Source: CANJBX01 sp035556735 (lineage in GTDB: Bacteria; Pseudomonadota; Alphaproteobacteria; Rhizobiales; Xanthobacteraceae). Taken from it: a stretch of DNA of 64,000 nt. Position numbers and translations under genes: made by a program. The notes below the pieces were generated by a model that saw nothing but the letters and a program-made list of their open reading frames with translations, was not told the DNA's origin and did no database searches. Below, in pieces: positions 53,985 to 63,906 of this stretch (within the stretch, counting starts at the first letter, position 1; each line of letters begins with the position of its first letter). Where the stretch lies: contig DATMFF010000003.1 in assembly GCA_035556735.1 (NCBI GenBank), positions 62,001 to 126,000 of the forward strand, read 5' to 3'.

Positions 53985-54992
53985 TCAGGCGACGCCCGCG
54001 CGCAGCAGGTCGTGCATGTGCACGATGCCGATGGGCTTGCCCGCATCGAGCACGAACAGCGCGGTGATCTTCGAAGAGTTCATCACTTCCAGGATTTCGC
54101 CGGCGAGCTGATCGGCGCGCACGGTCACCGGCTTGCGCGTCATCACGCTTTCCACGCTCTGCTCGAGCAGGTCGGGCCGCATGTGGCGGCGCAGGTCGCC
54201 GTCGGTGATGATGCCGACGAGGTTGTTCTGGCCGTCGACGATGCCGATGCAGCCGAAGCCCTTGGCCGACATCTCCACAATGGCATCGGACATGCGCGCG
54301 CCGGCCGGAGCGGTCGGGATCTTGTCGCCGGTGTGCATCACGTCGCGCACGAACTTGAGCAGCGCGCCCAGCCGCCCGCCGGGATGCAGATCGCGGAATT
54401 GCAGGGCGGTGAAGCCGCGGCTCTCCAGCAGCGCGATCGCCAGCGCATCGCCGAGCGCGAGCTGCATCAGCGAGGACGTCGTCGGCGCGAGATTGTGCGG
54501 GCAGGCTTCGCGCGCCTGCGGCAGCGCCAGCACCACGTCGGCGGCCTGGCCGAGCGTGCTGCCCGGCTCCGCGGTCACCGCGATCAGCGGAATGCGGAAG
54601 CGGCGCGAGTACTCGATCATGCCCTTGAGCTCGGCGGTCTCGCCCGACCACGACAGCGCGATGATCACATCGTCCGGCGTGATCATGCCGAGATCGCCGT
54701 GGCTCGCCTCGGCGGGATGAACGAAGAAGGCCGGTGTGCCGGTGGAGGCCAGCGTCGCGGCGATCTTGTTGCCGATATGGCCGGATTTTCCCATGCCGCT
54801 GACGATCACGCGCCCGCGCGCGCGGCGGATGGCATCGGCGGCGGCCACGAATGCGGCGCCGAGCCCGTTGCGCATGGCGAGCGCGAGCGCCGAGATGCCG
54901 CCCGCTTCGGCGTCGAGCGTACGCACGCCCGACGCGATCAGCGCCTCGTCCGCTCCGCCGGCGGGCGCCTGCTGCGGCTGATGCTTGGCCAT
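53985..54992 (-). CDS. kdsD: Arabinose-5-phosphate isomerase (KpsF/GutQ family)
   Basis: 335 aa. It converts ribulose-5-phosphate to arabinose-5-phosphate, the first step to Kdo for lipopolysaccharide. An N-terminal SIS domain has GRVIVSGMGKSGHIGNKIAATLASTGTPAFFVHPAEASHGD, with the sugar-phosphate Lys and His, and two CBS domains follow (VRDVMHTGDKIP... and VESVMTRKPVTV...). ATG 54992 (MAKHQPQQAPAGG) is chosen over frames reaching 55100 because conservation starts after it and GGGGAT precedes it. Confidence 0.93.
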   Translation of the reverse strand: MAKHQPQQAPAGGADEALIASGVRTLDAEAGGISALALAMRNGLGAAFVAAADAIRRARGRVIVSGMGKSGHIGNKIAATLASTGTPAFFVHPAEASHGDLGMITPDDVIIALSWSGETAELKGMIEYSRRFRIPLIAVTAEPGSTLGQAADVVLALPQAREACPHNLAPTTSSLMQLALGDALAIALLESRGFTALQFRDLHPGGRLGALLKFVRDVMHTGDKIPTAPAGARMSDAIVEMSAKGFGCIGIVDGQNNLVGIITDGDLRRHMRPDLLEQSVESVMTRKPVTVRADQLAGEILEVMNSSKITALFVLDAGKPIGIVHMHDLLRAGVA

Positions 54993-55106
54993 CAAATCCC
55001 CGAATGCGCCGGACAAAGGCGCCGAAACGCGCCCGACATTAGCACGCCGGCGCGGCACGCGGCGACCGCCCCTTACCATCATCAACGTCCTGTTAACCAT
55101 AGTGAT

Positions 55107-55120
55107 TTAACGCTCGTTAA
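55107..55120. promoter_or_regulatory. Candidate CtrA-type site (TTAA-N6-TTAA)
   Basis: TTAA-CGCTCG-TTAA, with a third TTAA 11 bp upstream (55093-55096), in an AT-rich island 40 bp before the barrel-protein start. CtrA binds paired TTAA half-sites with 6-7 bp spacing in alphaproteobacteria. Confidence 0.35.
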
Positions 55121-55157
55121 CCAAATTTTTCGTTGCGGCCGCCAGCAAGGAGCAAGC

Positions 55158-56855
55158 GTGCCGAGCTTTCGCACGTGTTGGAGCGTCTCTTTCGGGCTCT
55201 TGGTGCTCGCGGCGACGCTCGGGCCGACGAAGCTCCGCGCCCAGGTGGCCAGCGAGTTTTCCCCAACCTTCGATTCCGGCACGCGCGCGGCACCCCGCTT
55301 CGAGCGCCGGGCCCGGCCGGTGAGCGCCGGCCCGACGCGCTTCGGCACGTTCCAGCCTGCAGCCTCCGCGGCGGCGGCGACGGACGCCGCATCGTCCGAG
55401 GATGCCAACGAGTCGAACGCGGCGGCGGGTTCGAGCGCGGGCACCACGGGATTCGACTCCAGCAACGCGCGCAAGAAAAAGGCGGCGCGCAAGGCGAAGG
55501 CGGCCTCGCTCGCGCCGCCGCCGCTCTCGGGCGCCGACACCGCGGCCGCGCGCGCCATCGCACGCAGCGCGCCGCAGCTCTATCGGCGCGAGGTGATCCT
55601 GCCGGAGCCAGGGACGACCGCCGCGGTGCCGACGCTGATCGTGCCGGTGCATCGCCGTCCGCCGCCGGATCTCGATCCCTTTGCGCCGGTCGGCGTGCAT
55701 GTCGGCAGCTTCCTGTTCAAGCCGGCGCTCGAGGTCAACAGCGGCTTCGACAGCAACCCGCTGCGCATCCCCGACGGGCCGAGCGCGGGCACGCTCGCCC
55801 TGGTGCCGGAACTGCGCGTCAACTCGGAATGGCGGCGGCACGAGTTGAAGGCCGAACTGCGCGGCTCGTACCTGATGTATTCGCGCACGTTCGAGAACGT
55901 GAACGACAACAGCCCGTCCGGCGCGCCGAAGTTCCTCGACCGGCCGGACTTCGAGGGCAAGGCCAACGGCCGCCTCGACGTGCACGACCGCAGCCATGCT
56001 GATGCCGAAGCGCGGCTCACCGTCGGCACCGACAACCCCGGCAGTCCCAACATCACCGCCGGCCTCGAGCGGCTGCCGATCTTCACGCGCGTCGGCGGGT
56101 CGCTCGGCTATACCCAGAATTTCAACCGCGTCGACGTGACCCTGAAGGGAGGCATCGACCGCATCGACTATCAGAACTCGGTGTTCACCGACGGCTCCAC
56201 CCAGTCCAACGACGACCGCAACTACAATCAATACAGCATGGCGCTGCGCGGCAGCTACGAGTTGCGCCCCGGGGTGACGCCGTTCGCCGAGGTGTCGACC
56301 GACCGCCGCGTGCACGACCTCTATCTCGACCGCAACGGGATCAACCGCGATTCCGATGCGATCGTCGGCCGGGTCGGCAGCACGTTCGAACTCACGCGCC
56401 AGCTCACCGGCGAGGTCTCGGCCGGCTACCTGACGCGCAACTTCAAGGACGAGAGCCTCAAGGACCTCTCCGGCTTCGTCGCCGACGCCTCGCTCGTCTG
56501 GGTCGCCAGCGGGCTGACGACCGTCACGCTGACGGCGAAGTCCTCCACCGACGAGAGCATCGTTGCGGATGTCTCCGGCCTGTTCCGCCGCGACGTGGCG
56601 CTGCAGGTCGATCATGCATTCCGCCGCTGGCTGGTGGGAACGATGCGGCTGGGGGCGGGCCTCGACACCTACGAGACCAACGATGCGACCTCGCGCGAGG
56701 ACAGGCGGTTCTTCGTGGCCGCGGCGCTGGTGTACAAGCTGTCGCGCGAATGGCAGGTGAAGGGCGAGGTCCGCCGCGACTGGCTCGATTCCAACGTCGC
56801 CAACGTCGACTATACCGCCGACACGGTGCTGGTCGGCGTGCGCTGGCAGCGCTGA
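55158..56855 (+). CDS. Outer-membrane beta-barrel protein (BBP2-type)
   Basis: 565 aa. N-terminal hydrophobic leader (FGLLVLAATLGPTKLRAQ), a ~150-residue low-complexity Ala/Ser/Lys/Pro region (ARKKKAARKAKAASLAPPP), then from about residue 190 an array of alternating strands in amphipathic pattern, ending YTADTVLVGVRWQR. The strand style (GSFLFKPALEVNSGFDSNPLR) is that of the 'beta-barrel porin 2' group. The start is GTG 55158 with AAGGAG five bases before it. A role in envelope or capsule secretion is possible; it neighbours the Kdo-pathway gene kdsD. Confidence 0.78.
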   Translation: MPSFRTCWSVSFGLLVLAATLGPTKLRAQVASEFSPTFDSGTRAAPRFERRARPVSAGPTRFGTFQPAASAAAATDAASSEDANESNAAAGSSAGTTGFDSSNARKKKAARKAKAASLAPPPLSGADTAAARAIARSAPQLYRREVILPEPGTTAAVPTLIVPVHRRPPPDLDPFAPVGVHVGSFLFKPALEVNSGFDSNPLRIPDGPSAGTLALVPELRVNSEWRRHELKAELRGSYLMYSRTFENVNDNSPSGAPKFLDRPDFEGKANGRLDVHDRSHADAEARLTVGTDNPGSPNITAGLERLPIFTRVGGSLGYTQNFNRVDVTLKGGIDRIDYQNSVFTDGSTQSNDDRNYNQYSMALRGSYELRPGVTPFAEVSTDRRVHDLYLDRNGINRDSDAIVGRVGSTFELTRQLTGEVSAGYLTRNFKDESLKDLSGFVADASLVWVASGLTTVTLTAKSSTDESIVADVSGLFRRDVALQVDHAFRRWLVGTMRLGAGLDTYETNDATSREDRRFFVAAALVYKLSREWQVKGEVRRDWLDSNVANVDYTADTVLVGVRWQR

Positions 56856-56950
56856 AACGGACAGCTCCGGCTCCGACCTTATAACAGGTTGAACCTCCTA
56901 CCCCTTTCCGCCACAGTCCGGCGGCCGCGCGGCGCGGCGTGGAGTTCGTG

Positions 56951-57733
56951 ATGCCTGGACGCGGCAAGCGCGTGGGGTTGTTCGTCACCTGCCTGGTGGA
57001 CCTGATCCGCCCGTCGGTCGGATTTGCGGCGGCCAAGCTGCTGGAGGATGCCGGCTGCACCGTCGAGGTGCCGCTGCAGAGCTGCTGCGGACAGCCCGCG
57101 TTCAACTCGGGCGATCGCGCCACGACGCGGGCCATCGCCGAGCAGGTGATCGACCGCTTCTCCTCTTATGATTACGTGGTCGCCCCGTCCGGCTCCTGTG
57201 CCGGGATGCTCAAGATGCACTATCCCGAGCTGTTCCACGGCGATCCCAACTGGCGCGCGCGCGCCGACGCCTTCGCCGGCAAGACCTATGAGCTTGTGTC
57301 GTTCCTCGTGGACGTGCTGCGGGTCGAGCGCGTCAATGCGCATTTCTCCGGGACCGTCACCTATCACGACGCCTGCTCCGGCCTGCGCGAATTGGGCATC
57401 CATGCGCAGCCGCGCCGCCTGCTCGGGACGGTGCAGGGTCTCACCCTCACCGAGATGCGCGATGCCGACGTGTGCTGCGGCTTCGGCGGCACGTTCTGCG
57501 TCAAGTACCCCGACATCTCCAATGCGATCGTCGGCAAGAAGGTGGCCAACGTCGCCGCGACCGGCGCGCAGGTGCTGCTTGCGGGCGATCTCGGGTGCCT
57601 GATGAACATGGCCGGCAAGCTGCAGCGCGAGGGCAAGGCGATCGACGCGCGGCACGTGGCCGAGGTGCTGGCCGGCGAGACCGACGTGCCTGCGATCGGC
57701 ATCGCGGCGGCGGATGCGGACGGCGGGCGATGA
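56951..57733 (+). CDS. lutA: LutA-type iron-sulfur oxidoreductase subunit (L-lactate utilisation)
   Basis: 260 aa. Two CCG repeats typical of heterodisulfide-reductase-like cysteine-rich domains are visible: QSCCGQPAFNSG near residue 45 and ADVCCGFGGTFCVKYP near residue 178, with DACSGLRELG between. With LutB and LutC it oxidises L-lactate to pyruvate in the cytoplasm. ATG 56951 has TGGAG upstream. Its stop overlaps the next start (ATGA), so lutABC is one translation unit. No lactate permease or LutR gene is adjacent. Confidence 0.93.
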   Translation: MPGRGKRVGLFVTCLVDLIRPSVGFAAAKLLEDAGCTVEVPLQSCCGQPAFNSGDRATTRAIAEQVIDRFSSYDYVVAPSGSCAGMLKMHYPELFHGDPNWRARADAFAGKTYELVSFLVDVLRVERVNAHFSGTVTYHDACSGLRELGIHAQPRRLLGTVQGLTLTEMRDADVCCGFGGTFCVKYPDISNAIVGKKVANVAATGAQVLLAGDLGCLMNMAGKLQREGKAIDARHVAEVLAGETDVPAIGIAAADADGGR

Positions 57734-59154
57734 GCACGGTCGCAACCTCGCCGCGCTTCAAGGACAACGCGCGCAAGGCGCTCGGCGATCGCGAGCTGCA
57801 GAGCGCGCTCAAGTTCGTCGAGGTGAACTTCATCGCGCGGCGGCGCGAGGTCGCCGACAAGCTGCCCGAGTTCGAGGCGCTGCGCGACTCCGCGCGCGAC
57901 ATCAAGGACCATACGCTCGCGCACCTCGACCTCTATCTCGAGGCCTACGAGAAGCGCGTCATCGAGCAGGGCGGGCACGTGCATTACGCCGTGACCGCGG
58001 ACGACGCCTGCCGCATCGCGCTCGACATCTGCCGCGAGCTCGGCGCAAAGACCGTCACCAAAGGCAAGTCGATGATCGGCGAGGAGATCGGCATCAATGA
58101 TTTCCTCGAGGCCAACGCCGTCACGCCGATCGAGACCGACCTCGGCGAGTACATCATCCAGCTCCGCCATGAGCTGCCTTCGCACATCATCGCGCCGGCG
58201 GTGCATCTGACGAAGGCGCAGGTGGAGGCCGATTTCCGCCGCGCCCATTCGCACCTGCCGGCCGACCGCAGCCTGGTCGAGCCGGAAACCATGCTGGCGG
58301 AGGCGCGCGCCGTGCTGCGCGAGAAGTTCCTCGCCGCCGACGTCGGCATCACCGGCGCGAACTTCCTGGTGGCGGAGACCGGCTCCTCGATCATCGTCAC
58401 CAACGAGGGCAACGGCGACCTGACGCAGACGCTGCCGAAGGCGCATATCGTGCTGGCGTCGATCGAGAAGCTGGTGCCGACGCTGGAGGACGCCGCGCAG
58501 ATGCTGCGCGTGCTGGCGCGCTCGGCCACCGGCCAGGAAATGTCGGTCTATACGACGGTCTCGACGGGGCCGCGCCGCACGGGCGATCCGGACGGGCCCG
58601 GCGCCTATCACGTCATCATCCTCGACAACGGCCGCTCGGCCATGCTCGGCGGCCAGTTTCGCGAGATGCTGCGCTGCATCCGCTGCGGCGCCTGCATGAA
58701 CCACTGCCCCGTCTATCACGCCGTCGGCGGCCACGCCTATGGCTGGGTCTATCCCGGCCCCATGGGCGCGGTGCTCACGCCGAGCCTGATCGGCGTCGAC
58801 AAGGCCGGCCATCTGCCGAATGCATCGACGTTCTGCGGGCGCTGCGAGGAGGTGTGCCCCGTGCGCATCCCGCTGCCCAAGCTGATGCGGCACTGGCGCG
58901 AGCGTGAGTTCGAGCGGCATCTGTCGCCGGCGACGGTGCGCGGCAGCCTCGCGCTGTGGGCTTTCTTCGCCACGCGGCCGCGGCTCTATCGCGCGGCGAC
59001 GTCGCTGGCGATGCGCGCGCTCGCGTTCCTCGGCCGCGGCAGGGGGCGCTTCCGCTGGCTGCCGCTGGCCTCGGGCTGGACGCGCCATCGCGACTTCCCG
59101 ACGCCGCAGGGCGCGAGCTTCCAGGCGCAGTGGAAGAAGCGGTCATCGCCATGA
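57730..59154 (+). CDS. lutB: LutB-type iron-sulfur protein (L-lactate utilisation)
   Basis: 474 aa. An N-terminal LUD domain (GKSMIGEEIGINDFLEAN, ETGSSIIVTNEGNGDL) is followed by a ferredoxin domain with C316-x2-C319-x2-C322-x3-C326 and a second cluster motif C369-x2-C372-x3-C376 (CGRCEEVCP). The extra C-terminal ~90 residues are basic. The start overlaps lutA by 4 bp and its stop overlaps lutC by 4 bp. Confidence 0.94.
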   Translation: MSTVATSPRFKDNARKALGDRELQSALKFVEVNFIARRREVADKLPEFEALRDSARDIKDHTLAHLDLYLEAYEKRVIEQGGHVHYAVTADDACRIALDICRELGAKTVTKGKSMIGEEIGINDFLEANAVTPIETDLGEYIIQLRHELPSHIIAPAVHLTKAQVEADFRRAHSHLPADRSLVEPETMLAEARAVLREKFLAADVGITGANFLVAETGSSIIVTNEGNGDLTQTLPKAHIVLASIEKLVPTLEDAAQMLRVLARSATGQEMSVYTTVSTGPRRTGDPDGPGAYHVIILDNGRSAMLGGQFREMLRCIRCGACMNHCPVYHAVGGHAYGWVYPGPMGAVLTPSLIGVDKAGHLPNASTFCGRCEEVCPVRIPLPKLMRHWREREFERHLSPATVRGSLALWAFFATRPRLYRAATSLAMRALAFLGRGRGRFRWLPLASGWTRHRDFPTPQGASFQAQWKKRSSP

Positions 59155-59849
59155 GCGCGCGCGACACCATTCTCGCTTCGATCCGCGCCTCACTCGGCGT
59201 CACCGGGCGGGAGGCGCCACGCCGCAAGATCGTTGCGGACCGCCTGAGCGCGCATCCCGCCGGCGTGGTGCCACGGCGCGGGCAGCTTCCCGCGCCCGAG
59301 CGCGCCGAATTGTTCGCCCGCATGGTCGAGGCGGCGGCCGGCACGCTCGCGAGCGTCGCCAGCGCCGAGGAGGTTCCCTCCGCCGTCGCCGCGTTTCTGC
59401 GGCGTCACAACCTGCCGCCGAGCGTCCAGCGCGGCGGCGACGATCTGCTGGCGGCGCTGCCGTGGCAGCGCGAACCCTCGCTCGAGGTCGCGGTCGGCCC
59501 GTCGGACGGGCGGCAGCTCGCGTCCGTGTCGCACGCGTTTGGCGCCGTGGCGGAGACGGGCACGCTGGTGCTGACCGCCGGGCCCGACAACCCGACGACG
59601 CTCAACTTCCTGCCCGACAACCACATCGTCGTCGTGGAGGCGAAGGACATCGCCGGCGATTTCGAGAGCGTGCTCGCGCGCCTGCGCGAGCGGTTCGGGG
59701 ACTCGCTGCCGCGCGTCGTCAACATGATCACCGGCCCGTCGCGGTCGGCGGACATCGAGCAGACGCTGATCCTCGGGGCCCATGGCCCGCGCCGGCTGCA
59801 TGTCATCGTCGTGGGCGAGGGGGCCGCGCCCGCGGCCGGAACGGGGTAG
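59151..59849 (+). CDS. lutC: LutC-type LUD-domain protein (L-lactate utilisation)
   Basis: 232 aa. A LUD domain is recognisable from SHAFGAVAETGTLVLTAGPDNPTTLNFLPDNHIVVV to the C-terminal GPSRSADIEQTLILGAHGPRRLHVIV. The N terminus MSARDTILASIRASLG is typical of LutC/YkgG. ATGA overlap with lutB. It completes the LutABC enzyme, which replaces flavin-dependent lactate dehydrogenase in many aerobes. Confidence 0.93.
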   Translation: MSARDTILASIRASLGVTGREAPRRKIVADRLSAHPAGVVPRRGQLPAPERAELFARMVEAAAGTLASVASAEEVPSAVAAFLRRHNLPPSVQRGGDDLLAALPWQREPSLEVAVGPSDGRQLASVSHAFGAVAETGTLVLTAGPDNPTTLNFLPDNHIVVVEAKDIAGDFESVLARLRERFGDSLPRVVNMITGPSRSADIEQTLILGAHGPRRLHVIVVGEGAAPAAGTG

Positions 59850-59901
59850 GCCCCTGGCGCGTTGTCCCGCGACGATTGAGACGATTGAAAGGACACGCGA
59901 C

Positions 59902-60099
59902 ATGGGACATGACACGACGAAATCCCCGCCCGGGCACCGCGAGACGCCTGAAGAAAAAAAGAAGCTCGACGAAGCCCTGGAAAAGGGGCTCGAGGAGAGC
60001 TTTCCGGCCTCCGACCCGATCAACGTGACGCAGCCGCCGCACTCCAAGAAGGACCGCGAGGACAAGGCGCCGCTCGGCGGGAAGAAGCCGGCCGAATAG
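59902..60099 (+). CDS. 65-aa charged protein with SFPASDP motif
   Basis: The protein reads MGHDTTKSPPGHRETPEEKK..., with EKGLEESFPASDPINVTQPP in the middle and a Lys-rich end. It has no hydrophobic segment and should be mostly disordered. The ESFPASDP motif is shared by many unstudied small alphaproteobacterial proteins, some stress-induced. AAAGGA lies nine bases before ATG 59902. It follows lutC by 52 bp but is probably a separate unit. Confidence 0.75.
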   Translation: MGHDTTKSPPGHRETPEEKKKLDEALEKGLEESFPASDPINVTQPPHSKKDREDKAPLGGKKPAE

Positions 60100-60289
60100 T
60101 TCACGACAGGCGCAAGTAACTGGACTTACTGCATTAATCGTGCGGTCACGGTAGTTATTGGCCGCTCACAATTTTTGAATTAATTACCGCTATGGTTCCC
60201 TGAAATCATATAGCGCATGGTGGTGGGCGCTGGGCGCGGTCGCCATGGCAGGCCGCGCGGACGCTCACCCCGCGGGGTAATATAACAAG

Positions 60290-61636
<1,347 letters not shown>

Positions 61637-61944
61637 CGCGGCGGCCGATTTCTCAAACGTTAACGGCGCTGTCGCGCTCCGGCGAGCTCCCGGCGCGTGC
61701 CGCGTCTGCTCGCCGCGCTTTTTGTGTAGCGCGCGCGGCTCTCGTCCGTGCGCCGACCCGTTTCCCGGTATTTTCGATCTGCGGCGCGTTGTTGGACGCG
61801 CGGCCAGCGGCGCGGCGGCGTGGGCCGTTAACGATCACGGTTAAAAGTTAAGGTTAAGCCGCTCTTAAGAAGTTTCTGCGACGTTCGCTCAATCCGTTGT
61901 GCGCCAGGTGCGATCGCGCCTGCCCCGACAGAAGGGTTGAGTTC
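61637..61944 (+). promoter_or_regulatory. 308-bp upstream region of an outer-membrane protein gene, with TTAA array
   Basis: This stretch contains five TTAA words between 61828 and 61868; the pair at 61854-61857 and 61865-61868 is TTAA-GCCGCTC-TTAA, a perfect TTAA-N7-TTAA CtrA consensus. It lies ~75 bp before the ATG at 61945. No gene is supported in the rest of the gap. Confidence 0.5.
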
Positions 61945-62988
61945 ATGCGCTGCGCAAAGAAGCTCCTCGTCGCCGCCGGCACGTTCGCGCTCGTGGCGCA
62001 ACCGGTTGCACAGGCTGCCGACTATCCGCCGGTCCCGCCGCCGCCGTACTACCAGCCGCCGCAGCCCGTCTATCAGCCCCCGCCGCAACCGATCTATCAG
62101 CCCGCGCCGCAGCCGATCTATCAGCCGCCGCCGCAGGTCTACGTTCCGCCGCCGCCTCCTCCGCCACCGCCGCTGCCGCCGCCTGTCGTGACCGCGCCGC
62201 CGCCCGTCCTCCAGCAGGCGGTCGCGAGCGACTTCGGCGGCTGGTACCTGCGCGGCGACATCGGCGTGAGCGCGCAGAAGTTCGTCGACTTCAAGCACAC
62301 GCAGACCAATTCCACGTTCCACTGGCCGGACGATTGGAAGATCGAGCACACCGACCTCAAGGACAGCGTCTACTTCAGCCTGGGCGTCGGTTATTCGTTC
62401 ACGTCCTTCTTCCGCATGGATGTGACCGGCGAGTATCGCCAGAGCACCAAGGGCAAAGTCACCGGCAGCTACGGAGAGAACTGCGACGGCGGCGGCATCT
62501 GCTACGACGTCTACGACTTCGATCACCAGGCCAGCGTGCTGTTGATCAACGCCTATCTCGACATGGGTACGTGGTGGTGCTTCACGCCGTTCGTCGGGTT
62601 CGGCATCGGCGGCGCCTACCACACGTTCCATGCGATGACCGACTACGGCTTCAATTCGAGCGGCACCACGGGCTTCGGCCTGATGTCGGACAAGTCGCAC
62701 GACTGGACGTTCGCCTGGGCCATCCACGCGGGCGTCGCCTACGAGGTCACGAAGTCGCTCAAGATCGAGCTGGCCTACCGCTACCTCGACCTCGGCTCGC
62801 CCGAGACCGGCGTCATCAACTGCGGCGCCTTCGGATGCGCGGGGACCGGTCCGCGCGCGTTCTACACGCTCAACGAACTCACGGCCAACGAGCTGCGGCT
62901 CGGCGTGCGCTGGATGTTCGACTGCTGCGAGGCGCCGCTTCCGCCGCCGCCCGTCTACCAGCCGCCGCCGCTGATGCGCCGCGGATAG
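61945..62988 (+). CDS. Outer-membrane beta-barrel protein with proline-rich linkers (Omp25/RopB-like)
   Basis: 347 aa. Signal peptide MRCAKKLLVAAGTFALVAQPVAQA is followed by a ~50-residue Pro/Tyr/Gln linker (PPYYQPPQPVYQPPPQ type), then from about residue 93 an eight-stranded barrel (GGWYLRGDIGVSAQKFVDF ... LKIELAYRYLDLGS). The closing strand LRLGVRWMF is not at the end: 22 more residues, DCCEAPLPPPPVYQPPPL then MRRG, repeat the proline motif. The linker could cross the periplasm or peptidoglycan. It lies next to a second, simpler barrel gene. Confidence 0.82.
   Translation: MRCAKKLLVAAGTFALVAQPVAQAADYPPVPPPPYYQPPQPVYQPPPQPIYQPAPQPIYQPPPQVYVPPPPPPPPPLPPPVVTAPPPVLQQAVASDFGGWYLRGDIGVSAQKFVDFKHTQTNSTFHWPDDWKIEHTDLKDSVYFSLGVGYSFTSFFRMDVTGEYRQSTKGKVTGSYGENCDGGGICYDVYDFDHQASVLLINAYLDMGTWWCFTPFVGFGIGGAYHTFHAMTDYGFNSSGTTGFGLMSDKSHDWTFAWAIHAGVAYEVTKSLKIELAYRYLDLGSPETGVINCGAFGCAGTGPRAFYTLNELTANELRLGVRWMFDCCEAPLPPPPVYQPPPLMRRG
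62065..62136. repeat. 24-bp coding tandem repeat (three copies)
   Basis: Units at 62065-62088, 62089-62112 and 62113-62136, of the form CC(C/G)-(G/A)TC-TAT-CAG-CC..CG-CCG-CA(A/G), encode PxYQPxPQ. The copies differ at a few third positions and one Pro-to-Ala change, so the array is not brand new. Confidence 0.85.
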
Positions 62989-63039
62989 CCCCTGCCGCGT
63001 GCGGAGCCCTGGTCAAGTTCACGAGTAGGAAGGACAGTC

Positions 63040-63738
63040 ATGACGAGTAGCAAGCTGCCGGCGCTCACGGGCGCGATCATCGGAGTTGCGCTGACGGCCG
63101 GAGCCAAAGCAGCGGACATGCCCGACCTGCCCGTGCTGAAGGCGCCGATCCAGGAATTCTATTCGCCCTGGTACGTGCGGCTCGACGGCGGCTGGCGCAT
63201 CAACAATGTCTCCGGCGGCTCGCGCTACGGCGTGCCGTTCATCGACAACCGGGCCTCCGACTCGCCGACCATCGGCGGCGGCGTCGGCTTCAAGTGGAAC
63301 TGGTTCCGCTCCGACGTGACCTTCGATTTCGGCGCGCAGCCCAAGCACGAAGGCTTCGTCGTCGCCGGCACGCCGGGCGTGACCGCGAACATCACCAATT
63401 ACACCGTGCTGTGGAACGCCTACGCCGACCTCGGCTCGTGGTGGGGCTTCACGCCCTACGTCGGAGCGGGCATCGGCTTCAGCTATCTCACGCCCTTCGA
63501 CGTCTCGACCAATCCGGCGACCACGATCACCGTCGACAACAAGGGCCGCGCGCAGTTATCGTGGGCCGCGACCGGCGGCGCCGCCTATTCGATCGCGCCG
63601 GGACTGCTGGTCGATGCGAACTACCGCTATCTCGACCTCGGCGAAGCGCGCACCGACGTGCCCTCGCTCGGCCAGATCAACTACGGGGACTGGACCGCGC
63701 ATGAGTTCCGCATCGGCCTGCGCTATCTGATCCAATAA
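63040..63738 (+). CDS. Outer-membrane beta-barrel protein (porin-like, Omp25/RopB family)
   Basis: 232 aa. Signal peptide MTSSKLPALTGAIIGVALTAGAKA, mature start ADMPDLPVLKAP, then strand pattern YVRLDGGWRINNVSG ... VLLWNAYADLGSWWGFTPYVGAGIGFSYL-type hairpins, closing HEFRIGLRYLIQ. The end strand fits a BamA signal apart from the final Gln. GGAAGGA precedes ATG 63040. It follows the proline-rich barrel gene by 51 bp and may be in the same operon. Confidence 0.85.
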   Translation: MTSSKLPALTGAIIGVALTAGAKAADMPDLPVLKAPIQEFYSPWYVRLDGGWRINNVSGGSRYGVPFIDNRASDSPTIGGGVGFKWNWFRSDVTFDFGAQPKHEGFVVAGTPGVTANITNYTVLWNAYADLGSWWGFTPYVGAGIGFSYLTPFDVSTNPATTITVDNKGRAQLSWAATGGAAYSIAPGLLVDANYRYLDLGEARTDVPSLGQINYGDWTAHEFRIGLRYLIQ

Positions 63739-63753
63739 ATTTTCAGGCGCGGA

Positions 63754-63776
63754 AAAGCCCGTGGGACGCGGGCTTT
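63754..63776 (+). terminator. Hairpin after the outer-membrane protein gene
   Basis: AAAGCCCG-TGGGACG-CGGGCTTT, an 8-bp stem with a 7-nt loop, starting 16 bp after the stop codon; its last three bases are T. This is a plausible terminator for the two-gene outer-membrane unit. Confidence 0.7.
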
Positions 63777-63808
63777 CGCGGCGACCGCGCCGGCCTTACG
63801 TACATTTG

Positions 63809-63901
63809 CGGACGGGGTGGAGCTTGACGCGCCCCGTCCGTTTTCATATCTCGGCTGCGGGACACCCTTCCCCACCGAAGGGCGCCCATCTGGAAGGATG
63901 G
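63809..63901 (+). ncRNA. Leader of serC: terminator hairpin followed by two short hairpins (serC RNA motif candidate)
   Basis: CGGACGGGG/CCCCGTCCG (63809-63817, 63832-63840) followed by TTTT is a good intrinsic terminator. Then come CCCTTC-CCCACC-GAAGGG (63865-63882) and CCATC-TGGAAG-GATGG (63886-63901), the last hiding the GGAAGG ribosome site of serC. Alphaproteobacteria have a published serC motif RNA directly before serC; position and hairpin pair fit. Whether the terminator belongs to the motif or to the upstream gene is open. Confidence 0.65.
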
Positions 63902-63906
63902 ACCAC

